Notes: generated by a model not told the origin, from the sequence alone. A stretch of 64,000 bases of DNA from an uncultured Bacteroidota bacterium (GCA_903851365.1 CAINOB010000062.1:1-64000), one strand, 5' to 3'; positions 29,592 to 38,972 are shown, numbered from the stretch's first letter. Numbers and translations: made by a program.

Positions 29592-31248
29592 ATTTCAACC
29601 GGTCAGATTGGATGGTTAAAATTACCAAACCTGAGTTATTAGCTGGCAAGGTAAGCTTATTGTTTCCCATGGATATCTCGAGTCCTTGTTGCTGATATAT
29701 CACCCGGCCCAACCTATCGATGAGCGAAAGGTTGACTTTCATCCCACGGCTGCCAACAACATTAACAATCAGCTGCCTGGACGGGTCAACGGTCAGGGAT
29801 CCGAGAGTAAAATCAGCAACTTCCTCAACATATCCAACGGTCTGCGATGGTGAATATTCGTAAGCCCCAACATCAAACACTCCCGCAACAGGCCGTGCCC
29901 GGTCATCCAGATCCATTATAACACCCTCATCAATAAGTGATTTACCCGAATTTACCATGGGTGATATCAACTGCAACCTGAAATTATTACCTGCCACATT
30001 GACAAACCTGGCTGTATCCAGTGATCGGCCAAAATAATTATTCGACGCAACGATATTTCCAAAATGTCCATCATCATATACATAGGAGTCCTTCCCTTCC
30101 CGGTCAGTATTGTCATGTTCATAAACATCAAAGGCCCCCGGGTCGATAACGGAATTATTAAAAATACGGACAGGAAAATGAACTGAATTCACGATCCTGA
30201 TGCCATCGGATTTTGGTTGAATTATGGTATTGTTAAAAATTCCATCGTAAGACTGATCATCAAACGTTTTATCAGCTACATAAATTCCGTATTCACGCAA
30301 CGCCACACTATCGGGATAATAACGTTTTGCAGGCCTGATAATCAGATTATTGAATATTTTGGTTCCACCTTTACCCAGCACCACGATTCCGGTGGTATAA
30401 GGATCGATGATCTTATTATTATAGCACTTTGCCTGAGTACCGCCGCCAATCATAATTCCGCTCATCTGGCTGGTAACCATCCGATAACTGCAATCTGTCA
30501 GCGTATTATGATGGATTTCACAATCGCTGGTCGCGGATGAAACCTGGATGCCATCGTAGCCTGTACTATCGATCCGGTTGTTATAGATGCGGGTTCCGAC
30601 CAGTACGGGCCCCAGCACCTTCTTTTTGCATGGGCTCAGGTAAACAGAATCATAAGAAGTATAACCGATGTACAAGCCTTCCCCGCCAACGTGATGAACA
30701 TAGCAGTCATGGATCAGTGTATTATACTGAGTAAAAGCACCTCGCCAGGTACTTATATCATCGCATTCCGGCTCCGTTCTGGCCTGGATCCCGGCAAAGC
30801 CTACATGGGCAACTTCGCAGTTTTCTATTTCCAGATCAGTGCATTTTTCACCTGCCGCAATGCCAAAACCATCAGGATTGTTCACGCGCCTGATATAAAT
30901 GCCATATTTCCCAAATGATCCGGATATACCGGTCAACTTAAAAAAGGAACAATTGCTGAATACGAGACCGTAATTATGATCCGTATCAAAGATCACCTGT
31001 CCGTTGAGATTGGCAAATACGATCGGCTTACCAGGCAGACCATGGAAATTAGCGATCTTAAGAAAACCCCTGGTCCCGGATTGCAACCATACGGTATCGC
31101 CCGGACTCATGTTAACAAACGGGTAGTCGCTAGCGGCAACATAATCATCATTCAATGGTATAATTAATGCCTGCGCAGTCACCTGCTGCCGGAAAACCAG
31201 CGAAAGGGCTATCAGGATAACAAGTATTCTTAAATGTAAAAATTTCAT
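29566..31248 (-). CDS. Secreted right-handed parallel beta-helix protein with T9SS tail
   Basis: 560 aa. Signal peptide at 1-25 (LVILIALSLVFRQQVTAQ). Residues about 90-400 hold the short strands and N/D/G turns of a parallel beta-helix (for example HDCYVHHVGGEGLYIGYTS and IYNNRIDSTGYDGIQVSS), as in pectate-lyase-like surface proteins. The last 75 or so residues (LTVDPSRQLIVNVVGSRGMKV to LKYARKIILL) look like a T9SS sorting domain. Function unknown; polysaccharide binding or cleavage is plausible. Its ATG shares one base with the queG stop (TAATG). A surface protein embedded in the Fe-S operon is unexpected. Confidence 0.82.
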   Translation of the reverse strand: MKFLHLRILVILIALSLVFRQQVTAQALIIPLNDDYVAASDYPFVNMSPGDTVWLQSGTRGFLKIANFHGLPGKPIVFANLNGQVIFDTDHNYGLVFSNCSFFKLTGISGSFGKYGIYIRRVNNPDGFGIAAGEKCTDLEIENCEVAHVGFAGIQARTEPECDDISTWRGAFTQYNTLIHDCYVHHVGGEGLYIGYTSYDSVYLSPCKKKVLGPVLVGTRIYNNRIDSTGYDGIQVSSATSDCEIHHNTLTDCSYRMVTSQMSGIMIGGGTQAKCYNNKIIDPYTTGIVVLGKGGTKIFNNLIIRPAKRYYPDSVALREYGIYVADKTFDDQSYDGIFNNTIIQPKSDGIRIVNSVHFPVRIFNNSVIDPGAFDVYEHDNTDREGKDSYVYDDGHFGNIVASNNYFGRSLDTARFVNVAGNNFRLQLISPMVNSGKSLIDEGVIMDLDDRARPVAGVFDVGAYEYSPSQTVGYVEEVADFTLGSLTVDPSRQLIVNVVGSRGMKVNLSLIDRLGRVIYQQQGLEISMGNNKLTLPANNSGLVILTIQSDRLKYARKIILL

Positions 31249-32240
31249 TATTCGGATTTTCGGTTCAAAAATGCAAAGTTCCGCAAAATTCCAGTCCTTC
31301 CTGTACGTTTAACGGGCGTTCCATCAAATAATTGCATAAAAGTCGCCTCATCCATGCCCTCCATCGTTCGGCCTGTGATTTCCATTAACCCGGATCTCGG
31401 TGCAAGTTCCGGGATCATTGATTGAAAGGGTTTGCTGTTCCATGGACAAACATCCTGGCAAATATCACAACCGAAAACCCAATCGCTCCATTTGCCATGA
31501 AATTCTTCAGGGATATCCCCTTTATGTTCGATCGTAAGGTAGGAAATGCATTTGCGGGGGTCCATCGATCCGTCTCCGGCAAGGGCCCCGGTCGGACAGG
31601 AATCAATACAGCGGGTGCAGGTGCCACAATGAGGAGGAAGAAGATCGGAAGAAAGACCGGGAGACGGAAGACGGGAAGATGAAGAAGACGGAAGACCTGA
31701 AGACAAAAGAGTGGAGAGATCGAGGTCGGTAATTATTTCGGTGAGGAAAAAATAGGAACCTTGTTTTGGGATAATCAGGCATCCATTTTTGCCAATCCAG
31801 CCCAAACCGGATCGTCGCGCCCATTCACGTTCGAAAACAGGGGCTGAATCTGTAAAAACCCGTCCTTTTGCAGGCCCAATCTCCTTATTAATCCAATCCA
31901 GCAGCTCATGTCCCCGGGCTCTTAAAATTTCGTGATAATCATTGCCAAGTGCATACCTGCTGATTCGCGGATTGCCTGCAACATGCTCATCAAGTGGATA
32001 ATAATAGGGTGCAGCGAGCGAAATGACAGTCTTCGCTCCTTCAATCAGCTTGCCCGGATCAAGGCGCAGATCAACATTTCTTTCCAGATATCCCATCTCC
32101 CCGGCTTTCCCTGAATCGATCCACTCCAGGAAAGTGGGACGGAGATCATCGAGTTGATCAGCCGGAGCAAAACTGCAGGCCGAAAAGCCTGACTCAAAAG
32201 CTTTTTGCCTAAAGGAATCCCAATTCAAGCTTGGCTTCAT
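31248..32240 (-). CDS. queG: Epoxyqueuosine reductase
   Basis: 330 aa; reduces epoxyqueuosine to queuosine in tRNA with cobalamin and two [4Fe-4S] clusters. Cluster motifs CGTCTRCIDSCPTG (from residue 205) and CDICQDVCPWN are intact, and the substrate region FEREWARRSGLGWIGKNGCLI is present. Residues about 176-201 are a Ser/Pro/Leu-rich insert (encoded by about 31638-31715) made of CTTCCGTCT low-complexity repeat sequence, right before the first cluster motif. The insert stays in frame, so the enzyme may still work. The start overlaps sufT by 32 bases. Confidence 0.92.
   Translation of the reverse strand: MKPSLNWDSFRQKAFESGFSACSFAPADQLDDLRPTFLEWIDSGKAGEMGYLERNVDLRLDPGKLIEGAKTVISLAAPYYYPLDEHVAGNPRISRYALGNDYHEILRARGHELLDWINKEIGPAKGRVFTDSAPVFEREWARRSGLGWIGKNGCLIIPKQGSYFFLTEIITDLDLSTLLSSGLPSSSSSRLPSPGLSSDLLPPHCGTCTRCIDSCPTGALAGDGSMDPRKCISYLTIEHKGDIPEEFHGKWSDWVFGCDICQDVCPWNSKPFQSMIPELAPRSGLMEITGRTMEGMDEATFMQLFDGTPVKRTGRTGILRNFAFLNRKSE
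31638..31715. repeat. Low-complexity repeat inserted in queG
   Basis: About 78 bases of purine-rich sequence on the forward strand (GGAAGA, GACGG units), reading CTTCC/GTCTT on the coding strand. It shares a 19-base string with one mismatch with the ridA-lepA spacer (19203-19221). It encodes about 26 residues rich in Ser, Pro and Leu that are not part of the normal QueG fold. Confidence 0.7.
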
Positions 32241-32511
32241 CAGTCATCATATCCTTGTTCCACGATGGATTAAAAGTCAACTTTACATCAACCTCATTTA
32301 CCCCTTCAATTGACTTAACCTGCTCATGGATTTCCTGTATCAACTCATCTGCCATTGGACAACCGGGTGATGTAAGGGTCATAAGGATGGATACTTTACC
32401 TTCGTCCAGCACATTGACCTCATAAATCAACCCGAGATCATAAATATTAACAGGTATTTCCGGATCATATATATTCCGGAGAGCCCTGACGATCTGAACC
32501 TCAGTCTGCAT
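32209..32511 (-). CDS. sufT: DUF59/MIP18-family Fe-S assembly factor (SufT-like)
   Basis: 100 aa. Carries the family hallmarks DPEIPVNIYDLGLIYEV and MTLTSPGCPMAD with the conserved cysteine, and a C-terminal VDVKLTFNPSWNKDMM. Related proteins help transfer Fe-S clusters to target enzymes. It lies two bases after sufE and overlaps queG by 32 bases, consistent with serving Fe-S maturation, perhaps of QueG among others. The symbol is by analogy. Confidence 0.85.
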   Translation of the reverse strand: MQTEVQIVRALRNIYDPEIPVNIYDLGLIYEVNVLDEGKVSILMTLTSPGCPMADELIQEIHEQVKSIEGVNEVDVKLTFNPSWNKDMMTDEAKLELGFL

Positions 32512-32513
32512 AA

Positions 32514-32939
32514 TTATTTCTGCTGTTTTGCCTGATAGGCCATTGCATAATATCTCATCTGGTTGATCATCGACACCATCCCGTTTGAGCGGGTTGGTGA
32601 AAGATGTTCCTTTAATCCGATCTCGTCAATAAAACCAAGATCGGCAGCAATTATCTCAGCTGGCGTATGACCAGTAAAAACACGGATCATCAGCGCAGCT
32701 ATCCCTTTCGTAATGATAGCATCCGAATCGGCGGTAAAATAAACAATCCCGTCGCGAAGCTCGGCATTCAGCCAAACACGCGATTGGCAGCCACGGATCA
32801 GATAATCATCATTCCTGAACGCCTGATCGATCATTGGCAGATTTTTGCCCAGATCAATCAGGTAATTATAGCGTTCCATCCATTCACCCAAACCGGCAAA
32901 CTCCTCTATAATCTCTTTTTGAATATCGCTTATCAACAT
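32514..32939 (-). CDS. sufE: Cysteine desulfuration protein SufE
   Basis: 141 aa; accepts sulfur from the desulfurase SufS and passes it to SufBCD. The active cysteine lies in DYLIRGCQSRVWL. The family core from residue 1 (IQKEIIEEFAGLGEWMERYNYLIDLGKNLP) is complete. It starts 13 bases after sufS. Confidence 0.94.
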   Translation of the reverse strand: MLISDIQKEIIEEFAGLGEWMERYNYLIDLGKNLPMIDQAFRNDDYLIRGCQSRVWLNAELRDGIVYFTADSDAIITKGIAALMIRVFTGHTPAEIIAADLGFIDEIGLKEHLSPTRSNGMVSMINQMRYYAMAYQAKQQK

Positions 32940-32952
32940 ATAATTCTATCTT

Positions 32953-34176
32953 TCAACCCATTAAATCTAGCACTGCATTCAATGCATCGCACAGTCGATC
33001 AACCTCTTCCATAGTATTATAAAAGCAGAACGACGCCCTTACGGTACCATGAATCCCAAATCGTTGCATTAGCGGCATGGCACAATGGGTTCCGGTTCTC
33101 ACCGCAACACCATATTTATCAATGATAAGCCCGGTATCATAAGGATGAACATTATTCAGGATAAAGGAAAACACCGCTGCCTTGTGCTCGCTGGTACCAT
33201 ACATACGAAGCTGCGGAATTGCACCGAGCTTTTGGATGGCATAATCCCTGAGTTGCTGCTCATAGCGCTGGATATTCTCCAGGCCGATACTGCTCAGATA
33301 ATTCATCGATTCGGCCATGCCAATGGCACCGATAAAATTGGTTGTTCCGGCTTCGAATTTGAATGGCAGAACGTTATAAGTGGTTTTCTCAAAGGTCACC
33401 TGGTCGATCATATCCCCTCCTCCCTGATATGGAGGCAGCCGTTCGAGCCATTCTTCCTTGCCATAGAGCACGCCGATCCCGGTGGGTCCATAGATTTTAT
33501 GTCCGGAAAATGCATAAAAATCGCAATCCAGATCAGCAACGTTAACAGGTTCATGCTGAACAGCCTGAGCGCCATCAAGAAGAATAGGAACACCATGGCT
33601 GTGCGCGATCTGTACAATTTCCTTAACCGGATTTATGGTGCCAAGAACATTGGAAACATGGGTTACGGCGACGATACGGGTACGGTCGGAAAAGAGATTT
33701 TTATAGGCTTCGATATCCAGCTCCCCAATGTCGGTCACGGGGATGATCTTCAAGCTGGCTCCTTTACGTTCACAGGCCATCTGCCAGGGAACGATATTGG
33801 AGTGATGTTCCATGGTTGACAGGATGATCTCGTCGCCAGCCTTCAAAATGCTCTCACCAAAGGAGAATGCAACCAGGTTGATGGAGCCGGTAGCGCCTGA
33901 AGTAAAAATGATCTGCGACGTTTTCGGCGCTCCGATGAAATTCTGAACGGTGGTCCTGGCCTCCTCATAAAGAGAGGTCATCTTGTCACTCAGAAAATTC
34001 ACAGAACGGTGAATGGAAGCATTTTGTTCCCGATGGATCTTATCTATTGCCTCAATCATCCTGATCGGCTTTTGAGTCGTTGCACCGTTATCAAGATAGG
34101 CAACCGGCTTCCCGTAAACCATCTGAGAGAGGATCGGAAAGTCGCTTCGTATCTTTAGAATGGGAAAATCAGTCAT
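32953..34176 (-). CDS. sufS: Cysteine desulfurase SufS
   Basis: 407 aa from the ATG at 34176; PLP-dependent release of sulfur from cysteine. Motifs: N-terminal KIRSDFPILSQMVYGKPVAYLDNGATTQKP, ATGSINLVAFSFG, the PLP lysine in FYAFSGHKIYGPTGIGVLYG, and the sulfur-carrying cysteine in AVRTGTHCAMPLM. The open frame extends to 34218, but that would overlap sufD by 40 bases and add a non-conserved leader, so the start two bases after the sufD stop is preferred. Confidence 0.95.
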   Translation of the reverse strand: MTDFPILKIRSDFPILSQMVYGKPVAYLDNGATTQKPIRMIEAIDKIHREQNASIHRSVNFLSDKMTSLYEEARTTVQNFIGAPKTSQIIFTSGATGSINLVAFSFGESILKAGDEIILSTMEHHSNIVPWQMACERKGASLKIIPVTDIGELDIEAYKNLFSDRTRIVAVTHVSNVLGTINPVKEIVQIAHSHGVPILLDGAQAVQHEPVNVADLDCDFYAFSGHKIYGPTGIGVLYGKEEWLERLPPYQGGGDMIDQVTFEKTTYNVLPFKFEAGTTNFIGAIGMAESMNYLSSIGLENIQRYEQQLRDYAIQKLGAIPQLRMYGTSEHKAAVFSFILNNVHPYDTGLIIDKYGVAVRTGTHCAMPLMQRFGIHGTVRASFCFYNTMEEVDRLCDALNAVLDLMG

Positions 34177-34178
34177 TT

Positions 34179-35555
34179 TCAACATGTTTCCTGACAGTGA
34201 AGCGGGCAACTGTTGCAACGCGATAATTCACCACGCAGTCTTTTATCAACCAAATCGGAAAGTCGCACCCGCAAAGGCTCTACCGATATTTTATTTAGAA
34301 TTTCGTGTCCAAATGCATACATCAGCAGCAATCGTGCTTCACGTTTCGATATTCCGCGGCTTTGCAAATAAAATATTGCATTGGGATCGAGCTGGCCAAC
34401 GGTGGCTCCATGGCTGCATTTTACGTCGTCGGCATAAATTTCCAGCTGAGGCTTGGTGTTTACCCTGGCCTCACTGGTCATCAGAATATTATTATTAGCC
34501 TGATAAGCTATGGTTTTCTGGGCATTCTGCCTTACCAGTATCCGCCCTGTAAAAGCTGCGGTTGCCTGATCATCAAGAATATACTTGAAATTCTGATGAC
34601 TGTTGCAATTTGGCGCTGCATGATCTACAAAAGTATAGCTGTCGATATGCTGGGTCTCATCCACCAACGAAAGTCCAAGAGTTTGATTTGATGCACCTTC
34701 GCCATTGAGCCGGGTATAAACGTTATTCCTGATCAATCCTCCGTGCAGGGTGATGGTATTGAAAACAGCATCGCTGCCGCGTTCCTGATGAACAAACGAA
34801 GTTGCTATCTGATTGCTGTTATCATTTTCGTTCTGAAGCTTCACATAATCCAGATGGGAATTTGGCCCAAGGTAGATTTCAGTCACCGAATTAGTCAGAA
34901 AATGCCTGGCCGAAAGGGAATGGTCGCAAACTACCACCCTGGCGGTGGCATTGTCCTCAACGATCACCAGGTTCCTGTGCTGAACAAAAAGGTCCTCCGG
35001 CGACAGGAGTACATTAACGATTTGTACAGCCCGGTCGCCACCTGCCCCCTTGGGAACATATATAAAGGTGCCGTCCTGAGCAAAGGCTGTATTCAGAGCT
35101 ACCAATCCATCTTTCTCATAATCAGCATATTTCGAATAATGCTGTTTGATTAGATCCGGGTATTCCTTAGCTGCCTCAGCCATGCTTCCGATGATCATTC
35201 CACCCGGAAGAACCTGCAATCTTGGACGGTTTTCGTAAAACCAACCATTCACAAGCAACACCAGTTCCGTGTCGAGTTCCGGAATATCGCAATGGAACAG
35301 GTCCTCCACGGCGAAAAGTATTTTCCGCTGTTCGATATATTTGTGGAGGGGCGAAAGAAAAACTTTCGGAATATTGGTCGATTTATAGTTCTCGAATGAG
35401 GAATCGGGAATTCCAAGTTTCCTGAAGCTCTCCATGGCTGCCGGCCTTACGGAGTTGAATACCGAGTTGGATGAGCTCATCAACTGATCACGATTAGTGA
35501 AATACCAATCTGTCAGCTGATTATCTAAGGTTATCTTTTCTGATACAGCTTCCAT
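34179..35555 (-). CDS. sufD: Fe-S cluster assembly protein SufD
   Basis: 458 aa scaffold partner of SufB and SufC. The beta-helical core and C-terminal motif are present (VKCSHGATVGQLDPNAIFYLQSRGISKREARLLLMYAFGHEIL). It lies one base after sufC and two bases before sufS. The C-terminus ends with a Cys-rich RCNSCPLHCQETC, which is unusual and could bind metal or be a lineage extension. Confidence 0.94.
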   Translation of the reverse strand: MEAVSEKITLDNQLTDWYFTNRDQLMSSSNSVFNSVRPAAMESFRKLGIPDSSFENYKSTNIPKVFLSPLHKYIEQRKILFAVEDLFHCDIPELDTELVLLVNGWFYENRPRLQVLPGGMIIGSMAEAAKEYPDLIKQHYSKYADYEKDGLVALNTAFAQDGTFIYVPKGAGGDRAVQIVNVLLSPEDLFVQHRNLVIVEDNATARVVVCDHSLSARHFLTNSVTEIYLGPNSHLDYVKLQNENDNSNQIATSFVHQERGSDAVFNTITLHGGLIRNNVYTRLNGEGASNQTLGLSLVDETQHIDSYTFVDHAAPNCNSHQNFKYILDDQATAAFTGRILVRQNAQKTIAYQANNNILMTSEARVNTKPQLEIYADDVKCSHGATVGQLDPNAIFYLQSRGISKREARLLLMYAFGHEILNKISVEPLRVRLSDLVDKRLRGELSRCNSCPLHCQETC

Positions 35556-35556
35556 T

Positions 35557-36309
35557 TTACTCTTCGTTTTCCTCTTTTATCCAATCATAGCCCTTTTCCT
35601 CCAGCTCGTAGGCAAGGGTTTTATCTCCTGATTTTACGATCCGGCCGCCCGAGAGGACATGAACAAAATCAGGAACAATATAATCGAGAAGCCTCTGGTA
35701 ATGCGTAATCACGATCATTGCATTATCAGGCCTCCGCAACCGGTTAACACCCGTAGCAACGGTTTTCAGGGCATCAATATCTAACCCTGAATCAGTTTCG
35801 TCAAGGATCGCCAGCCGAGGTTCCAACATAGCCATCTGAAATATTTCGTTTTTCTTTTTCTCCCCGCCGGAAAACCCTTCATTCACTGAGCGGCTGGCAA
35901 GAGCCGAATCAATCTCCATCAGGGCTTTCTTGTCGCGCATGAGTTTCAGAAATTCCGTAGCGTTCATTTCGGGCAAGCCGCGATATTTGCGCTGTTCATT
36001 GATGGCAGTGCGCATGAAGTTGGTCATGGAAACACCGGGTATCTCCACCGGATATTGAAAACCCAGGAAGATACCTGCCCTGGCACGTACTTCAGGGGAC
36101 AGGTCGAGCAGGTTTTTCCCTTCAAAAAGCACTTCACCGCCGGTAACCGTAAAAAGATCCCTGCCTGCCAAAACAGAGGCAAGGGTGCTTTTACCCGATC
36201 CGTTGGGTCCCATAATAGCGTGGACTTCACCTTCTTTTACTTCCAGGTTGATTCCCTTAAGAATTTCCCGTCCGTTGATTGCTGCTTTAAGGTTCCTTAT
36301 TGATAACAT
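35557..36309 (-). CDS. sufC: Fe-S cluster assembly ATPase SufC
   Basis: 250 aa ABC-type ATPase: Walker A GPNGSGKST, signature NEGFSGGEKKKNEI, Walker B LAILDETDSGLD and switch His in MIVITHYQRLLDY. It energises the SufBCD scaffold. 27 bases after sufB. Confidence 0.97.
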   Translation of the reverse strand: MLSIRNLKAAINGREILKGINLEVKEGEVHAIMGPNGSGKSTLASVLAGRDLFTVTGGEVLFEGKNLLDLSPEVRARAGIFLGFQYPVEIPGVSMTNFMRTAINEQRKYRGLPEMNATEFLKLMRDKKALMEIDSALASRSVNEGFSGGEKKKNEIFQMAMLEPRLAILDETDSGLDIDALKTVATGVNRLRRPDNAMIVITHYQRLLDYIVPDFVHVLSGGRIVKSGDKTLAYELEEKGYDWIKEENEE

Positions 36310-36336
36310 ACTAAAAATTTCACTTACGGTTTATAA

Positions 36337-37791
36337 TTAACCAACACTACCTTCAAGGCTGATCTGCAGCAATTTCTGAGCTTCGACTGCAAATTCCATC
36401 GGCAGCTTGTTGAGCACTTCGCGTGCATAGCCGTTAACAATCAGTCCGATTGCAGTTTCCGTATCGATTCCGCGCTGATTGCAATAGAATATCTGATCTT
36501 CCCCTATCTTGGAAGTAGTAGCCTCATGTTCAACCACTGCCGTCTCATTGTCCACCTCGATATACGGAAAGGTGTGTGCGCCGCACTGGTCGCCCAGCAG
36601 AAGTGAATCGCACTGAGAATAATTCCGGGCATTATCGGCGTTTTTTACCACTCTCACCAATCCGCGGTAGCTGTTCTGCCCTTTTCCGGCTGATATGCCT
36701 TTCGAGACAATGGTGCTGCGCGTGTTTTTCCCGATGTGGATCATCTTGGTTCCAGTATCTGCCTGCTGGTGATTATTTGTCACAGCAACACTGTAAAATT
36801 CCCCCACTGACGATTCGCCCCGGAGAATGCAGGAGGGGTATTTCCAGGTCACCGCTGATCCGGTTTCCACCTGTGTCCAGGAGATTTTCGACCGGTCGCC
36901 GAGGCAGATTCCCCGTTTGGTAACAAAATTAAAAATGCCTCCTAATCCGTTTTTATCGCCGGGATACCAATTCTGAACCGTCGAATATTTCACCTCTGCA
37001 TCAGTATGGGCCACAATTTCAACTATGGCCGCATGCAGCTGGTTTTCATCCCGCATCGGTGCCGTGCATCCTTCGAGATAACTGACATAGGCTCCCTCTT
37101 CGGCAACAATCAACGTTCTTTCGAACTGGCCGGTATTGGCAGCATTAATGCGAAAATACGTGGAAAGCTCCATGGGGCAACGCACCCCTTTCGGGATATA
37201 GACAAATGAGCCATCGCTGAATACAGCCGAATTAAGTGCTGCATAAAAATTATCACGGTAGGGTACCACTGAACCCATGTACTTTTTAATCAGATCGGGA
37301 TGTTCGCGGACAGCATCGCTGAAAGATGAGAAAATGATACCCAGCTCACCGAGGGATTCCTTAAAAGTAGTTTTCACAGAGATGCTGTCCATTACAGCGT
37401 CAACGGCAAATCCGGACAGGTGTTTCTGCTCATCAAGTGGAATGCCGAGTTTATCAAAAGTCTTTAATAATTCAGGATCTACATCCTCAAAACTGCCGGT
37501 CGGCTTATTGTTTTTTGGAGCTGAATAATAGATGATATCCTGATAATCAATGGGAGGTATTTTCAGATGCGCCCATTCCGGCTTCTTCATGGTTAACCAA
37601 TATCGGAATGCTTTAAGCCGGATCTCCAGAAGCCATTCGGGCTCTTCTTTCTTTGCAGATATCCGTCGTACAATATCCTCATTCAATCCCTTTGGCAGAG
37701 CATCATTATCCAGTTCGGTGACAAAACCATATTTGTAATCACCCTGGGTAACCTGTTTAATAATCGGATCCTGATCGCCGTTCATAATCAC
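36337..37791 (-). CDS. sufB: Fe-S cluster assembly protein SufB
   Basis: 484 aa main scaffold on which Fe-S clusters are built. The conserved C-terminal half contains [41 protein letters not shown], and the central region has [25 protein letters not shown]. First gene of the suf operon. The upstream region holds two -7 elements and a palindromic candidate operator. Confidence 0.97.
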   Translation of the reverse strand: MIMNGDQDPIIKQVTQGDYKYGFVTELDNDALPKGLNEDIVRRISAKKEEPEWLLEIRLKAFRYWLTMKKPEWAHLKIPPIDYQDIIYYSAPKNNKPTGSFEDVDPELLKTFDKLGIPLDEQKHLSGFAVDAVMDSISVKTTFKESLGELGIIFSSFSDAVREHPDLIKKYMGSVVPYRDNFYAALNSAVFSDGSFVYIPKGVRCPMELSTYFRINAANTGQFERTLIVAEEGAYVSYLEGCTAPMRDENQLHAAIVEIVAHTDAEVKYSTVQNWYPGDKNGLGGIFNFVTKRGICLGDRSKISWTQVETGSAVTWKYPSCILRGESSVGEFYSVAVTNNHQQADTGTKMIHIGKNTRSTIVSKGISAGKGQNSYRGLVRVVKNADNARNYSQCDSLLLGDQCGAHTFPYIEVDNETAVVEHEATTSKIGEDQIFYCNQRGIDTETAIGLIVNGYAREVLNKLPMEFAVEAQKLLQISLEGSVG

Positions 37792-37817
37792 TTGAAATAC
37801 TGAAATAACTAAGGCTG

Positions 37818-37857
37818 CAAAGTTATTTAGAATATTTCTAAATAGAAAGCAAAGATA
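37818..37857 (-). promoter_or_regulatory. suf operon promoter with palindromic candidate operator
   Basis: Two exact reverse-strand -7 elements are present: TAACTTTG (37818-37825) and TATCTTTG (37850-37857). Between them lies a perfect palindrome ATTTAGAA-TAT-TTCTAAAT (37825-37843). It occupies the spacer of the proximal promoter, the classic place for a repressor site. TTAGAA half-sites in mirror order resemble PerR/Fur-type boxes, which would suit iron or oxidative-stress control of Fe-S assembly. The regulator is not in the window. Confidence 0.55.
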
Positions 37858-37891
37858 GACAAATACCCTATATTTATCTCCAGAGATGTGC

Positions 37892-37899
37892 TATTTTTG
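37892..37899 (+). promoter_or_regulatory. thiL -7 promoter element
   Basis: TATTTTTG exactly matches TAnnTTTG and lies 24 bases ahead of the thiL ATG. No convincing -33 element is seen at the right distance. Confidence 0.4.
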
Positions 37900-37922
37900 A
37901 CCAGCTTATCGTCTACAAACCT

Positions 37923-38972
37923 ATGACAGACAAGAAAACAAGAACACTCTCTGAGCTCGGGGAATTCGGTTTGATCCGTAAACTCACCGAAGACATTGTC
38001 CTTCGTCATCCCGGATCCCGGAAGGGAGTTGGTGATGATGCGGCGGTGATTGACCATAAAGGTTTTCTGACCCTGGTGACAACCGACCTGCTGCTGGAAG
38101 GAATTCATTTCGATCTCACCTATGTCCCAATGAAACATCTGGGCTACAAATCAGTGGTCGTTAATTTATCCGATATCTACGCCATGAACGGTACGCCGTT
38201 GCAGATAACGGTAAGCATCGGCGTGTCATCAAAACTATCGCTCAGTGCCATCGAGGAATTTTACAAAGGGATTAAGCTGGCATGCAATCAATATGATATC
38301 GACCTCATTGGAGGCGACACCAGTGCAAGCAACCATGGTTTCACTATCTCGGTGACTGCGCTTGGCACAGCACAGTCGAAGCAGGTTGTATACCGCAGCG
38401 GAGCAAAAAAAGGCGACCTGATATGTGTGACCGGCGATCTTGGCGGAGCCTTCATGGGATTGATGCTTCTGGAACAGGAAAATAAGAAATTCAACAGCGA
38501 TCCTGCTTACAAGCCACAGTTAGAGGGATTTCAGTATATTCTTGAGAGGCAATTAAAACCGGAAGCCTGCAAGAACCTGGGCAGAAAATTATTGGCTCAA
38601 AAAGTCAAGCCTACCTCCATGATTGATATTTCCGATGGATTATCATCTGATTTACTGCATATCTGTGAAGCTTCGGGAACCGGCTCGAGATTATTTGCCG
38701 ACCGGATACCTGTTCATGCCGAAACAGCCAAGCTGGCTGCCCAGATGCGTATCAGCCCAATGGTGGCAGCATTAAGCGGAGGGGAAGATTATGAATTATT
38801 GTTTACCATTTCGCCTGGTGATGCAGCAGCTGTTCAGTCACTCGAAGGAGTAACGGTTATCGGCTTAATGACTGATCAGGAGGAAGGGCACCTGCTTGAG
38901 CTGCAGGATAAAACAACGATTCTAATGGAAGCACAGGGTTGGAATGCTGCGCAGAAATGGGGAAAGCTATAG
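37923..38972 (+). CDS. thiL: Thiamine-monophosphate kinase
   Basis: 349 aa; phosphorylates thiamine monophosphate to thiamine pyrophosphate. The N-terminal GVGDDAAVIDHKGFLTLVTTDLLLEGIHFD holds the metal- and nucleotide-binding acids. LIGGDTSAS and the MIDISDGLSSDL motif follow, with GGEDYELLFTI near the C-terminus. It stands alone, divergent from suf, and overlaps the convergent lpxA by 6 bases. No TPP riboswitch is visible upstream. Confidence 0.95.
   Translation: MTDKKTRTLSELGEFGLIRKLTEDIVLRHPGSRKGVGDDAAVIDHKGFLTLVTTDLLLEGIHFDLTYVPMKHLGYKSVVVNLSDIYAMNGTPLQITVSIGVSSKLSLSAIEEFYKGIKLACNQYDIDLIGGDTSASNHGFTISVTALGTAQSKQVVYRSGAKKGDLICVTGDLGGAFMGLMLLEQENKKFNSDPAYKPQLEGFQYILERQLKPEACKNLGRKLLAQKVKPTSMIDISDGLSSDLLHICEASGTGSRLFADRIPVHAETAKLAAQMRISPMVAALSGGEDYELLFTISPGDAAAVQSLEGVTVIGLMTDQEEGHLLELQDKTTILMEAQGWNAAQKWGKL

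Noticed and set aside
34177-34218. Longer sufS start
   Set aside because: Would overlap sufD by 40 bases and add an unconserved leader; the ATG at 34176 fits the family N-terminus.
37792-37922. TPP riboswitch ahead of thiL
   Set aside because: The leader is only about 20 bases from the likely start, and no THI-box-like conserved sequence is present.
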